A stretch of 64,000 nucleotides of DNA from Wallemia ichthyophaga EXF-994 (Eukaryota; Basidiomycota; Wallemiomycetes; Wallemiales; Wallemiaceae): the NCBI RefSeq assembly GCF_000400465.1, contig NW_008806282.1:310001-374000 (forward strand), given 5' to 3'. The notes under the pieces are model-generated. The model was not told the origin of the DNA. It did not search any database and saw only the letters and a program-made list of their open reading frames with translations. Shown in pieces: positions 35,895 through 47,550 of the stretch. A program made the position numbers and the translations under genes. Position 1 is the stretch's first letter. Every line of letters starts with the position of its first letter.

Positions 35895-37057
35895 TTTAGT
35901 TCACACGTGTATTTATTTATTTGTATTATTAGTCTATTAATTTAAAAACCATCTAATACTGCTAACCACTTTATGCTCAATGGAATATATGTAGTTATTA
36001 CAAGTGCAGCTCGCTTGGCTGGACGGTAAAGCGGCTGGAAAGGGTGACGATTTAGCAAAGACATGCTAGCTTAGACGGTCACACCGACTGCTTACTCTAT
36101 CTGCGACTCGGATAAAGATCAATGACGACCCTCAGGACGACTATATGAGATCGCAAGGGGATTTGGAATTTCACTACAGTATGGTAATCTTTCAAGTAGT
36201 ATTGATCACTACATATATTTTAATCTACTCAGGTTACCGTGCAATGGCCCAGTAAGTGAGAAAAATGAGCGCAGCCTATCAGTTTTATGTGGTTAAGGAA
36301 TGATTAGAGGCCTAGGGGATAAAACATCCTTTGCCTATTCTCAAACCTTTGAAAAGCTCAATTGTTATTTCTACCGGAAATAATATAATATTGCCAGTCT
36401 TAGATCCCTGGCGTTCCATATTGCACCCTGCACGCTGATCGGAAGCAATGGTCCTAGAGCGTTCTAGAGTACGTTATAGCAAAGATACAGAGGATATCAT
36501 GTGATTAACCGATGGATACAAATCTAACTTATAGAGACCTCAAATGCTTAAATATCTCAAGTGTTCGGCCCTATAAACGCGTAAAACGTTCTACGTCGCG
36601 TGGCCTCTAAAGGAATCAAACCTAGCACCAGGAAAAAGATATTGCTATTTCGCCTCACTAAACGCCTTGTAGAAGTGATTTAGGTATAGAAAAGTGAGGG
36701 TCATTAAAACTCTGAAATCGTGGGGTTTGGCTTGACCAAATGCATTTCGAAATTTCATAGAATGAGGGTGGAGAGCTGATGAAGACTGCGCTGGGAACTT
36801 TAAAGTCTGGATAGTAGGAAATGGCAATTTTCAAATACCGTACTGTAATTCCTGCAATGTAGCAAAAGTTGTTTAACCATTACCGAGCGCTAGTATATGA
36901 ACATTTTCAACATTATAACACACCCACCCGCTAAAAGATGACATCAATATTGATCAACTTTGCTTTGATCCAGGCACTCTTCATTTCACATGTAATTCTA
37001 TGTCTCTAAGCCTGGTATGGACTTTGGCGCGGAGGTTGAAATGATTGGCGTTGGTGT
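35791..37057. repeat. Tandem segmental duplication, copy 1 (1267 bp)
   Basis: First copy of a 1267-bp unit. It begins at TAGGAAACCT inside the last AFI1 exon and ends GGCGTTGGTGT. It contains the AFI1 stop, about 1160 bp of downstream DNA without a recognised gene, and an antisense 60-codon frame (36645-36827) that recurs unchanged in all copies. The bases at 35895-37057 show no tRNA, LTR ends or transposase that I can recognise. Confidence 0.95.
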
Positions 37058-37161
37058 TAGGAAACCTTCTTTTGAGTTCTTTGAATGCCTTCTACAGGCT
37101 GGCCTTAATGAGACAGATAGAGCACCGCTATGTAACAAACTCAGCTCAACAAGGGAAATAA
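37058..37161 (+). pseudogene. AFI1: Orphan copy of the AFI1 last exon
   Basis: Identical copy of the terminal AFI1 coding exon, through the stop, carried along by the 1267-bp duplication. It lacks the preceding splice acceptor context (it is preceded by GTTGGTGT rather than the CTCTGGTCTAG acceptor) and has no upstream exons, so it cannot make the protein. Confidence 0.85.
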
Positions 37162-38324
37162 TTTAGTTCACACGTGTATTTATTTATTTGTATTATTAGT
37201 CTATTAATTTAAAAACCATCTAATACTGCTAACCACTTTATGCTCAATGGAATATATGTAGTTATTACAAGTGCAGCTCGCTTGGCTGGACGGTAAAGCG
37301 GCTGGAAAGGGTGACGATTTAGCAAAGACATGCTAGCTTAGACGGTCACACCGACTGCTTACTCTATCTGCGACTCGGATAAAGATCAATGACGACCCTC
37401 AGGACGACTATATGAGATCGCAAGGGGATTTGGAATTTCACTACAGTATGGTAATCTTTCAAGTAGTATTGATCACTACATATATTTTAATCTACTCAGG
37501 TTACCGTGCAATGGCCCAGTAAGTGAGAAAAATGAGCGCAGCCTATCAGTTTTATGTGGTTAAGGAATGATTAGAGGCCTAGGGGATAAAACATCCTTTG
37601 CCTATTCTCAAACCTTTGAAAAGCTCAATTGTTATTTCTACCGGAAATAATATAATATTGCCAGTCTTAGATCCCTGGCGTTCCATATTGCACCCTGCAC
37701 GCTGATCGGAAGCAATGGTCCTAGAGCGTTCTAGAGTACGTTATAGCAAAGATACAGAGGATATCATGTGATTAACCGATGGATACAAATCTAACTTATA
37801 GAGACCTCAAATGCTTAAATATCTCAAGTGTTCGGCCCTATAAACGCGTAAAACGTTCTACGTCGCGTGGCCTCTAAAGGAATCAAACCTAGCACCAGGA
37901 AAAAGATATTGCTATTTCGCCTCACTAAACGCCTTGTAGAAGTGATTTAGGTATAGAAAAGTGAGGGTCATTAAAACTCTGAAATCGTGGGGTTTGGCTT
38001 GACCAAATGCATTTCGAAATTTCATAGAATGAGGGTGGAGAGCTGATGAAGACTGCGCTGGGAACTTTAAAGTCTGGATAGTAGGAAATGGCAATTTTCA
38101 AATACCGTACTGTAATTCCTGCAATGTAGCAAAAGTTGTTTAACCATTACCGAGCGCTAGTATATGAACATTTTCAACATTATAACACACCCACCCGCTA
38201 AAAGATGACATCAATATTGATCAACTTTGCTTTGATCCAGGCACTCTTCATTTCACATGTAATTCTATGTCTCTAAGCCTGGTATGGACTTTGGCGCGGA
38301 GGTTGAAATGATTGGCGTTGGTGT
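37058..38324. repeat. Tandem segmental duplication, copy 2 (1267 bp)
   Basis: Direct head-to-tail repeat of 35791-37057 at an offset of exactly 1267 bp. No difference was noticed in the stretches compared by eye. It restarts with TAGGAAACCT directly after TTGGTGT, so the junction is within 37050-37065. Right-hand flank AACAGGATAAGG is unique. Confidence 0.95.
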
Positions 38325-38633
38325 AACAGGATAAGGAAACGCAACTGGCATGACAATCATGTCAGTTTGGTAACAAATTAGGACTCATAAGGTTGATGTG
38401 GAAATGTACAGAAACCTCGAACACATCTTATCGAAAAGCTTGTGTCTGATGTCACCCAGGAACCATACAGCGCGCGATTCGAGCTTGCTCACCCTAACCC
38501 CCAAAAAGCACACATATGTTTACAAGCCTTAGATGAGAAGAAAGGTATGGAACACAATGTATTCATTGCACAAAGTCAGAGTCGAATTTGCCGATAATGC
38601 GGTATCAAGCGACGCGTCAAATCTATCTAAGCA
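38325..38633 (+). other. Unique spacer with a possible gene fragment
   Basis: 309 bp between copy 2 and the truncated copy 3. A plus-strand frame at 38397-38597 has no ATG start but reads like protein (EPYSARFELAHPNPQKAH, then HNVFIAQSQSR) before a stop. I do not recognise the family. It may be an exon of a decayed or displaced gene. Confidence 0.35.
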
Positions 38634-39291
38634 CTTAGATCCCTGGCGTTCCATATTGCACCCTGCACGCTGATCGGAAGCAATGGTCCTAGAGCGTTCT
38701 AGAGTACGTTATAGCAAAGATACAGAGGATATCATGTGATTAACCGATGGATACAAATCTAACTTATAGAGACCTCAAATGCTTAAATATCTCAAGTGTT
38801 CGGCCCTATAAACGCGTAAAACGTTCTACGTCGCGTGGCCTCTAAAGGAATCAAACCTAGCACCAGGAAAAAGATATTGCTATTTCGCCTCACTAAACGC
38901 CTTGTAGAAGTGATTTAGGTATAGAAAAGTGAGGGTCATTAAAACTCTGAAATCGTGGGGTTTGGCTTGACCAAATGCATTTCGAAATTTCATAGAATGA
39001 GGGTGGAGAGCTGATGAAGACTGCGCTGGGAACTTTAAAGTCTGGATAGTAGGAAATGGCAATTTTCAAATACCGTACTGTAATTCCTGCAATGTAGCAA
39101 AAGTTGTTTAACCATTACCGAGCGCTAGTATATGAACATTTTCAACATTATAACACACCCACCCGCTAAAAGATGACATCAATATTGATCAACTTTGCTT
39201 TGATCCAGGCACTCTTCATTTCACATGTAATTCTATGTCTCTAAGCCTGGTATGGACTTTGGCGCGGAGGTTGAAATGATTGGCGTTGGTG
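38634..39291. repeat. Third, 5'-truncated copy of the duplicated unit (658 bp)
   Basis: Matches unit positions 36399-37056 (and 37666-38323, offset 968 bp), starting CTTAGATCCCTGG and ending TTGGTG at the same right-hand boundary as the other copies; flanked by unique sequence on both sides. No mismatch noticed by eye. The bases 39292-39540 that follow hold no gene and should be the RPN3 promoter. Confidence 0.93.
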
Positions 39292-39540
39292 CAGGGACAA
39301 CTGTAGTGTAAAATGATGTAAAGCTGTTGAAGAACTCGAGTGCTTAAGATACACATAGCTACGCTGCTTTGAGCGTTTGCTGGATGATTACCTCATAGAG
39401 TGGATATAGAGCACCTCAATAACCGAAAGACATACTAAATATTTAAATCGCCATCAATGCGATGTAAAATGAATCAAAATAAATCATTATCGCTGTGGTT
39501 GTCCAGTCTGTCTCGATGACGCGTTCAACCTAAACCATCA

Positions 39541-41234
39541 ATGGCGGCAGAAGAAATCGAAATTGACCAAGCCGAGAAAGCGCCACAAGAAAACAGCAAG
39601 CAGGATGTGAAGCCTGTACAGACTGTTATCGATGGTTCGTACTTGCTATAGGTGTAAAATCTCAATTAACCACGCAGCAGAAATCAGACAGAATGCGTCT
39701 TTGATTGAGAGAGCTGTAATCACCACGGAATCTAGAATTACCAGCAGAGTCTTACGTACTTTGACTACGCTGCGTAAGAGACTAAGCGATGAGGTTCTTC
39801 TTCAGGCAATCCAGCAGCTGGGATGTGTGTACAATCTACGCAAATTTCGCTCAGCTAACAATCACACAAGCTCGCAAATACAAGACTCAGTTAATGCCAT
39901 ACCTCTCAAACGACATGCAAGTGGATTCGTCATTAGCCCAAACAAGCGAATCTGGCACTTTACCTGAAGTTGACATATATTTGTCTTTGCTGGTGCTTTT
40001 GCGACTAATTGACAAGCCAAATCTGAGCAGCGTAAGTATTGGTACCGACTTCGGGCGGATTTCTTTAACAGATTGTACAGGCCCTCGAGTTGGCAATAAC
40101 AACACTCAACAACATCCAGGCACTCAATAAAAGATCGTTTGATCCTCTTGCAGCCAAGGTCTGGTTCTATTACTACAGAATACACGAACTTCTCGGTCAA
40201 GAACAAGAATCACGTACTCAACTTTTAGCCGGTCAAAGAACAGCGGTGCTCAGAAAAGACACTGATTGCCAAGCAGTTATCCTCAACTGTCTTTTACGCT
40301 GCTACATCTCAGCTAAGGCATACGATCAAGCTGACAAGCTGATTGCCAAGTCAACATTCCCAGAAGGCGCAGGTAATCCACAGCTTGCCCGTTATCTGTA
40401 CTACCTTGGTCGCGTCAAGGCTGTTCAACTAAACTACAGTGACGCTCATCATAACTTGCAACAGGCAATCAGAAGAGCACCAAGCGGAAATATCGCACCA
40501 GGCTTCTTACAAAATGTTAGTATGAGATAATTTAGTGGGTATGATTTAATTAACACACTTGAAAGGCCTACAAGTTCTTTGTTGTGGTTGAGTTGTTGAT
40601 GGGAGACATACCAGAACGTTCGATATTCAAACAACAACTCCTTAAAGGCTCTTTGGAGAAGGGTGGCTACTTGGCTATCACACAGGCAGTCAGAGTTGGT
40701 GATTTATCACTCTTTGCAGATGCTTTATCGAAGCACAGTGACAGCTTCATACGTGACAGCACGTACACACTCATCCTGAGACTTAGACACAATGTTATCA
40801 GGACTGGATTACGTATGATCTCATTAGCTTATAGCCGTATTCCACTTGGGGACATATGCGCAAAGCTGAGACTTGATTCAGAGGAAGACGCAGAGTACAT
40901 AGTCGCGAAAGCAGCAAGAGAGGGAGTAATTGAAGCAACGATCAATCATCAACAAGGTTACATGGAGAGTAAGCAAGGAGGAAACATCTACGACACTGAA
41001 GAGCCACAAGTGCTGTTCAGACAAAGAATCCAATTCTGTATGGATCTTCATAACGACAGTGTCAAGGTAAGTAGAGAGAATGGGTATCAGAAATAAGCTG
41101 ATAATTTACAGGCGATGCGCTACCCACTTAAATCCAAGGACGATGATCTTGCCAAAGCGGAGGAAGCTAGAGAACGCGAATCGAGATTGATTAAGGAGAT
41201 TGAAGATGGTGATATTGGCAGAGGGGATGAATAG
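39541..41234 (+). CDS. RPN3: 26S proteasome regulatory subunit Rpn3 (PSMD3)
   Basis: Non-ATPase lid subunit of the 19S particle. About 480 residues over six exons. The start MAAEEIEIDQAEKAPQENSK is at 39541. Splices restore DAEIRQNASLIERAVITTE, then RKYKTQLMPYLSND, SALELAITTLNNIQALNKRS and AYKFFVVVELLMGDIPERSIF. The TPR-like helical region includes AAKVWFYYYRIHELLGQ and AYDQADKLIAKS; the PCI domain covers the C-terminal part (YSRIPLGDICAKLRLDSEED, with the winged-helix turn VEATINHQQGYMESK). The end is KEIEDGDIGRGDE with TAG at 41232. Introns are 43-55 nt. Confidence 0.93.
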
Positions 41235-41304
41235 AAAGAGTGTATTTACGTTTAAATTTAAATAAATTGTTTGATTGATCGTACCTTGGTCGTTGACGTT
41301 GAGG

Positions 41305-43167
41305 ATGAAATTACTAGCAGGACTGAAATTCGTGCTGCTGCTGATGGTGGCGGGTAGCTGCGCGGCGGACGCTGGCATCTTACAGCAGGCGAACGCACAG
41401 CTTGCGATGGGAAGGTTCACCGACGCAGCAAATCTCTACACCAAAGCTATCGGTGAGTTTGGAGTTTAGCGTGATCACAGTAGTAACAGCTATAGACGCT
41501 GATCCGAGCTCTTATCTATCGCATTACAAGAGAGCTACAGCGTATTTAAGTCTGGGTAGAAACTCAGCTGCGTTGAATGACCTGGAGACAGTACTCGAGC
41601 TACAGCCTTCATTTGAGCAGGTAAGGGGATTTTATCGGTGTCTATTATACTGCTAACCAACTCTCAAAGGCAAGAATCCAAAGAGCTAGGATCTTGTTGA
41701 AGGACGGAGAGTATCACCAAGCCAAAGCGGAGACTGACATCTATCAAAAGAATCACAAGAATGATAAAACTGCAAAAGATCTTGTGGGTTCTGCGTTTAT
41801 TCGTTGTATACCACTCTAATCCCCCCCAGCAATCAAAGATCAAGAGCTTGGAAAAGCTCACAAACCAAACAGACAAGACACACAAAGCTAGGCGTTGGTC
41901 AGAGACTCTTCAATCGGTCACAAAGGCTATAGAAATCGCCAGCAACTCTCTAAGACTTCTACAAATACGTGTTGATTGCTTTTTAGCTCTTGGTGACATT
42001 AATGGGGCTACAAATGATTTGAAGTGAGTTTTTATTATATTACCCACTAGATTACTCTCATTAACCCTATTCAAAGCCGCATTGCTCACATTCAGCCTTC
42101 AATTCAATCTGATTTGCTTCTTAGACTCGCACATCTGACCTACTACTACCAAGGCAAACCAGAAGTATCCTTGAATCAGATCAAGCAGTGCTTACACACG
42201 GATCCGGAGTCAAAAGTGTGTAAAAAGTTCTTTAAAGTCCTCAAAAGCGACACGAAAGATATTAGTCGTGCTGTCATGTTCTCTCAATCAAGCAATTGGA
42301 GAGCGCTGGCTAGTGTTATTAATGGCAACAATGGGTTGTTAAAGAGATTAGATGAAGGTATGAGAATAGGGAGTATAGCAAGTGAATGGCCAGGTCTGAC
42401 TGAGGCACCAATACCCAAACAAGTCTACGATGCAAGCTTCAGTCCAGCACTTAGAAACCGTTTAGTCTCGTGGAGCTGTAAAGCTTACGTTCAGGCAAAT
42501 GACCTCAAGAAGGCTGAAAGCTTCTGCGAGGAAACGCTCAAGTTTGATTCAAACAACCTCGACGCGCTTATCGGTAGGGCAGAGGGAATGCTCAAAGCGG
42601 AGGATTTTGAGAAGGCAGTTGATGTGCTTGAGAAGGCGTTTGAAGCAAGTGGCCGGTCGAATAGGGATGTAAGTGGGGGTGCTAATATAAAGTAAGCTGA
42701 TGTGATATCCGACAGATCGCATCGAGACTTCAACGAGCAAGAAAGCTTCTGAAACAAAGCAAGTCTAAAGACTACTATAAAGTGCTCGGTGTACCTCGTA
42801 GTGCGACTGATAAAGAAATCAAGAAGGCATAGTGAGTAGGAAAAAGGATAAGTGGAGTAAACTGACAGAAAATAGTCGTAAGCAATCTAAAGAAGCACAT
42901 CCAGATAAAGGAGGATCTGTGGAAGCAATGGAGAGGCTTAATGAGGCATATGGTGTACTTAGTGACGCAGAACTACGCCAAAGGTTTGATCAAGGAGACG
43001 ATCCAAATGATCCAGAGAGTGGACATGAGCATCCATTCCAGCAAGGTGCAGGCGCATTCCAACACATGTTCTTCCACAACGGGTTCCCAGGTAGCTTCTC
43101 TGGAGGTGGTGGTGGAGGTGGTTTCCCAGGAGGCTTTGGTGGAAGACACTTTATGTTTAACTTTTAA
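41305..43167 (+). CDS. ER-lumenal TPR/J-domain co-chaperone (DNAJC3/P58IPK-like)
   Basis: Hsp40 that works with BiP in the ER. About 520 residues in seven or so exons. The start at 41305 gives a clear signal peptide (MKLLAGLKFVLLLMVAGSCA); an in-frame ATG at 41275 would mask it. TPR repeats follow (ANAQLAMGRFTDAANLYTKA, HYKRATAYLSLGRNSAALND, CFLALGDINGATND, KAYVQANDLKKAESFCEE). The C-terminal J domain starts DYYKVLGVPRSATDKEIKKAY and, after an intron ending near 42875, carries the catalytic HPD in EAHPDKGGSVEAMERLN. A Gly/Phe-rich tail ends GGRHFMFNF. No HDEL-type retention signal is seen, as in mammalian P58IPK. Seventy bp downstream of RPN3, same strand. Confidence 0.92.
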
Positions 43168-43540
43168 AACGATGCATTTATAAAGAGAAAAGAAATGAGA
43201 AATTTCACATGACAAAACAAGTTAGGATGAGTGGAGGGATGACGTGTATGTGAATACACCAGGATAATGTCCATATTCAATTGGCAAAATTGACCAAAAT
43301 GAATTAATTTTCAAAATAATTTTTTAGTGAAGTGGGGCGTTGTAAGTGGATGTAAAAATTAGGTGCAGCGCCACAATCAAGGGAAACGATACAGCAGTAA
43401 CATCGTGTTAGCACTGCAGCTGAAATATAGTGTACACAAGTGCCTCTTCTAATTGAAAGAGAGTACGTCCTTACATAGATCGAGCCAGAGCGAGAGCGAA
43501 ATCAAGAGCGAAAACTAAGGCCATAAGCGTATGAGACTGA
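43168..43540. other. Intergenic, upstream of the RRM-YTH gene
   Basis: 373 bp without an open frame of note. Contains a purine-rich GAGC/GAGA stretch at about 43485-43515 just before the start codon. Presumably the promoter and 5' untranslated region of the downstream gene. Confidence 0.5.
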
Positions 43541-45930
43541 ATGAACTACAATTTTAAAATTCCAGGGCGGGAACGCTGGTCGCAGTCCCAGTATATGCAA
43601 TCCAGCCAATCAAATTACGATCATATTGATGAGTTCGACGAGTTGAATACGCAGCTCACCGATAAGCTCAGCTTGGAGACTGACTGGATATTTAGCTTCA
43701 ATCATTCTAATCAATTCCCTCAAATAAATAGCTCAGCTCACTCGCAGATCACTAATGCTGCAAATCATTCTTCTAGGAATGCTTCCGAAGCTCACCTTCA
43801 GAATCTATTCCACTCAAAGCCAAACACTTTCCCTGCTTCTTTCAATACGCCTACTTACAATCCTAAGACGAGCTTATCTAAGTTGAGTGGTAACGATAAT
43901 CCTTTGCATTCTCTCTCAATCCCCTCAACCGTCACCGTATGGTTTGGTGGTCTTCCAATTAATATTACGCCTGAAGTCCTTGCTAAGGCTTTGCAAAATC
44001 ACGAATGTCCTCCGATAGCTCTTCCAACGGTCATTGATCGTTCTCATTGCGCTTTTGCCTCCTTCATTGATCCAAACGTTATTTCTCGTTTGAGCAGTTT
44101 CGAACTTGGTGGGAGAAGAATTAAATGTAAAGTAAAGCATGCCACTGGTCAGGTCGCTAGTTCACTTAGTGATGTAAGTTTATTGTCTGAGATGTTGGTT
44201 GGCAATTTGTTCACTCATAATTCCTACTTCAGGCTGGCTTACTTTCTCGATATGATAACAATTTAACGCTCCTTCGACTTCTGGGGTTACTGGCCAGAGG
44301 CCTGTCACAAGCCCTGATGTCAATCAATCGCCCCATTTACCAAACAACTACAAAACAGAGCGAGTGAAGAGACCTGAGTCTGGGAATACGTCATCCTTGA
44401 ACGTAATCCCTCGTCAGCCTACACCAACTTCAACTTCTACACCTACTCAACTTTATAATCACCAGATTAACCAATCCGCGTCTTCTACTCCAAGCGAACA
44501 TAGTGCCGTTGCAGCAGCAGCAGCAGCAGCATCGCTTACTGCACTCTCAGTTTTGAAGACACCTCAAGTTATTCAAGCTGCATCCGCGCCAGAGGGACCA
44601 GGTAGAGAAATTCTTGAGCAAACACAACACTATTTGGGTTTGCTTGTTGACGGATTTCAGACACAGGCGTCAAATGCAGTGAATGAAAGTGGAGGGCAAT
44701 TCTTTGAGCTGGCTGAGAGCATCTCACAGAAGCTCAAAGAACCAGTTGTTTCAGTTAAGAAGGATGAATCAACATCAACACCCTTACCGCAATCTGAAGA
44801 GGAGCCAAGTGTAACTTATACTTGGAAGGGTGATAAGAGACCTAGGCGCTTTTTCATTTTGAAAGCCTTATCCAAGGTATGATCTATGTCAAAATTGATG
44901 GTTGACTGACGACAGCTCGACACAGAACGACTTGGATACGTCGAGACACGAAAATCGGTGGTCGACACAACCTCAAAATGAGGAGATCTTGAACAAAGCT
45001 TATAATGAAGCATCTCACGTTATTCTATTCATGTCTGCTAATAAACAGCGTGGATTTTACGGGTTAGCAGTGAGTTTTAGGTGGTAGGTGTATGAGATGA
45101 TAGCTGAGAATAATATAGCGCATGAGCAGCAAGATACCTAAAAGAAATGCAAATGATACTCAGGAGGAAATGCAGTCTAATTTACAGGCACACTTCTCGC
45201 CACACTTCTTGGACAAAGCTAGTCTTAAAGATGTAAAGGATAGTCAGACAAGTTTGGGAATTGGTGGGTTTGATTTGGTTGTTAAGATTATGCTAAGTGT
45301 GGTTTACAGATGGATTGCAAAGTAGCGATGAAGGGCTGAGGTGGTCTGGTAGGTGCATTAATGAGAAGATAAGAAGAGTTGGAAATTGATATCGACATCA
45401 CAGCTCCGGGGCAAATGCAAGATGATTTCTCGCAGTATTCTCATCCTTTAGATCAACCACAGAATAAGAGTGCACCTATTGTAGGGCGCGATCATTTAGG
45501 GCAAGTAGTAGAAAGAGATAACCGTATGGTTAAGGATGGTTATAGGAGTAGCTTCCTTTCACCGCCTCCTTACCAACAAACGCCTTCACCTATGGATGGG
45601 TTGCCACCAACAGATGAGCAATTGAGACAGAAAGATAATGACAGTCCGTATGCGCGAAAGACCAGAACGTTTGGACATCCATTTTCAATTGAGTGGCTGT
45701 CGACACGCCCAGTGCCATTTTCGTGAGTGAAAAATGGTAAAGAAAGTCTCGACTAAAAAAAAAAAAAACACAGAAAGCTCAAGGGAATAAACAACCCATG
45801 GAATATGAATAGACCAGTTAAGGTATCTCGCGATGGTACAGAAGTTGAAACAAAGGTTGGTGAGCGACTTGTTGAAGAATTTGGCTTCTCAGCGTCGCAA
45901 TTGCCTGTATACAGAAATCATGACTTGTAA
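43541..45930 (+). CDS. RRM plus YTH domain RNA-binding protein (putative m6A reader)
   Basis: Predicted to bind N6-methyladenosine RNA through its C-terminal YTH domain. N-terminus is Asn/Ser-rich; an RRM follows (VTVWFGGLPINITPEVLAKA, then CAFASF as RNP1-like). After a low-complexity middle comes YTH: RPRRFFILKALSK joined by an intron to NDLDTSRHENRWSTQPQNEE, then ILFMSANKQRGFYGLARMSS, FSIEWLSTRPVPFSKLKGIN, and NRPVKVSRDGTEVETKVGE. The two tryptophans (RW in the first block, EW in the next) fit the aromatic cage. The domain is interrupted by a disordered insert with PPPYQQTPSPMDG. Two junctions are uncertain: near 44174-44310 and near 45290-45385. Stop TAA at 45928. Confidence 0.85.
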
Positions 45931-45996
45931 GTTAAACAAATTGTAAACAAAATTATATATTGCTATTATTAATGTTGTTATCCTACACTCATTGTC

Positions 45997-47504
45997 ATGG
46001 TGAAGGAAGTCAGCCAGAATTCTCAGAATTCGCAGATAAGTCAGAGGCTTCTATCTGGAGCGACGGTGAGTATTAGGGGGCGTTGTCATGCTATTTCTCA
46101 ATGTACTCAGTCTGGATTCGCTGCTGCCGTCGCACTGCAACCGTTCGACGTCATCAAAACCCGCCTACAGCAGGTAGAGGGGCATAACGACAGTCTCAGC
46201 GAGAAGAATATCCGGAATATGCGCAAGATGCTCAAATCAACGCGGTATGTGGGGTTATGTGTATAGTGTACTTAGCTTACCGAAGCCGTCGAAGAGTGTA
46301 CGACATCACAAAGGGGATAATCAAGGACGAAGGGCTAGCTGGTTTGTGGCGGGGAACGACGCCTACGCTGTGGAGGTGCGTGTGTATGACACTTTAGCAA
46401 GACATAGCTCACTACAAGGCTAGAAATGTACCTGGAGTGGCACTGTGTGGGTCGATTCGAACGATTGGGGATGAAAACGGCTAAAGATGAACAGATTTCA
46501 CTTCCCTCCAGTCACTACGCAGTTACATGATATCCACAGGTCTGTTCCATCCCCAGACACCCTCTAGTCAGGCCACGACGTCTGAATTCTCGCGTTTGAA
46601 CGGACGCGGCAATTTGCTTTCGGGTGCATTGGCAAGGACGGCGGTGGGGTTTCTTCTCAACCCATTTACAGTGTGTAAAGCGCGATTTGAGGTGGGTGGA
46701 TGATGAGCTCACTCCATTCAACTTGAACTTACCTCGCTCTTCCTTCCCCTTCTGCAGAGTGATCTGTACAGATACAGGTCTATTCTAGGCGCGCTGGGTG
46801 ATATAGTCAGACAGTCAGGCCCGCGTGGCCTTCTCGCCGGTTTCTCCGCTTCTGCTCTGCGTGATGCGCCATATGCGGGGTTGTATGTCGTCCTTTATGA
46901 GCGGATGAAGGAGTATGGATGTGAGTCTTGAGAGGCGTGTGGTTGGTGTGTTCTTAGCCAACAGCGTGGCACTCTCCTTTTAACTCATGCTCATGCTCAC
47001 GCTCACCCACTCACACTCCCCTCTACAGCCCACTTACAGGATATTGGCAGCAGCAGCGGGAGACACATACCTGCGCCAGTCATATACAGCGTTTCTGGTG
47101 GGTGGATTGGTGGATGTAGTTGCTGGTGTAGTAGTGCTAATTACTCTCATAGGTCTGCTCGCTGGCACTAGTTGCACGCTGATCACACATCCGTGAGTGG
47201 AAAGTATCTATTAAAACTTGACAGGTCAGCTAACGCCTTTGCAGCTTCGATGTAGTCAAGGTGGGCAGGTGTTGCGTGCATTGGAGGTATCGACTAACGT
47301 TGGCAGACTAAAATGCAAATATTTCCCAACCAATATAAAACACTGTGGGCATCTATAGTGATGATAGTGAACAAGTCACCACGGTCGCTGTTCGCTGGGA
47401 GCGGGATTAGAATAGCACGCAAAGCACTCTCTTCAGCGATTGGATGGACAGCGTTTGAGGAGTTGGCGAGGTTGATGAGGAGTAGGAGTACAAGTCAGGT
47501 GTAA
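45997..47504 (+). CDS. HEM25: Mitochondrial carrier Hem25/SLC25A38 (glycine importer for heme)
   Basis: Inner-membrane carrier bringing glycine into mitochondria for the first step of heme synthesis. Start MVKEVSQNSQNSQISQRLL at 45997; at least seven short introns. The three carrier signatures are visible: PFDVIKTRLQ in repeat 1, NPFTVCKARFE in repeat 2 and PFDVVKTKMQ in repeat 3. RNVPGVALYFTSLQSLRSYM and SALRDAPYAGLYVVLYE match SLC25A38 better than other carriers. Stop at 47502-47504. It is 66 bp downstream of the RRM-YTH gene and converges with SDH3 (46 bp). Confidence 0.88.
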
Positions 47505-47550
47505 GAATGGAACAAGTGAATGTAATTGATAAAAGGGTACATGGAGCTAT

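Noticed and set aside
36590..36640. tRNA-like B-box sequence (GGTTTGATTCC on the minus strand) in the duplicated unit
   Set aside because: No T-stem can be formed and no A box or cloverleaf fits at the proper distance.
36645..39062. The 60-codon antisense frame found three times as a conserved small gene
   Set aside because: Its identity is explained by the recent DNA duplication; there is no independent evidence of selection.
45757..45770. Poly-A run as a retroposed mRNA tail
   Set aside because: It lies inside a short intron of the YTH gene, with intact coding exons on both sides and no target-site duplication.
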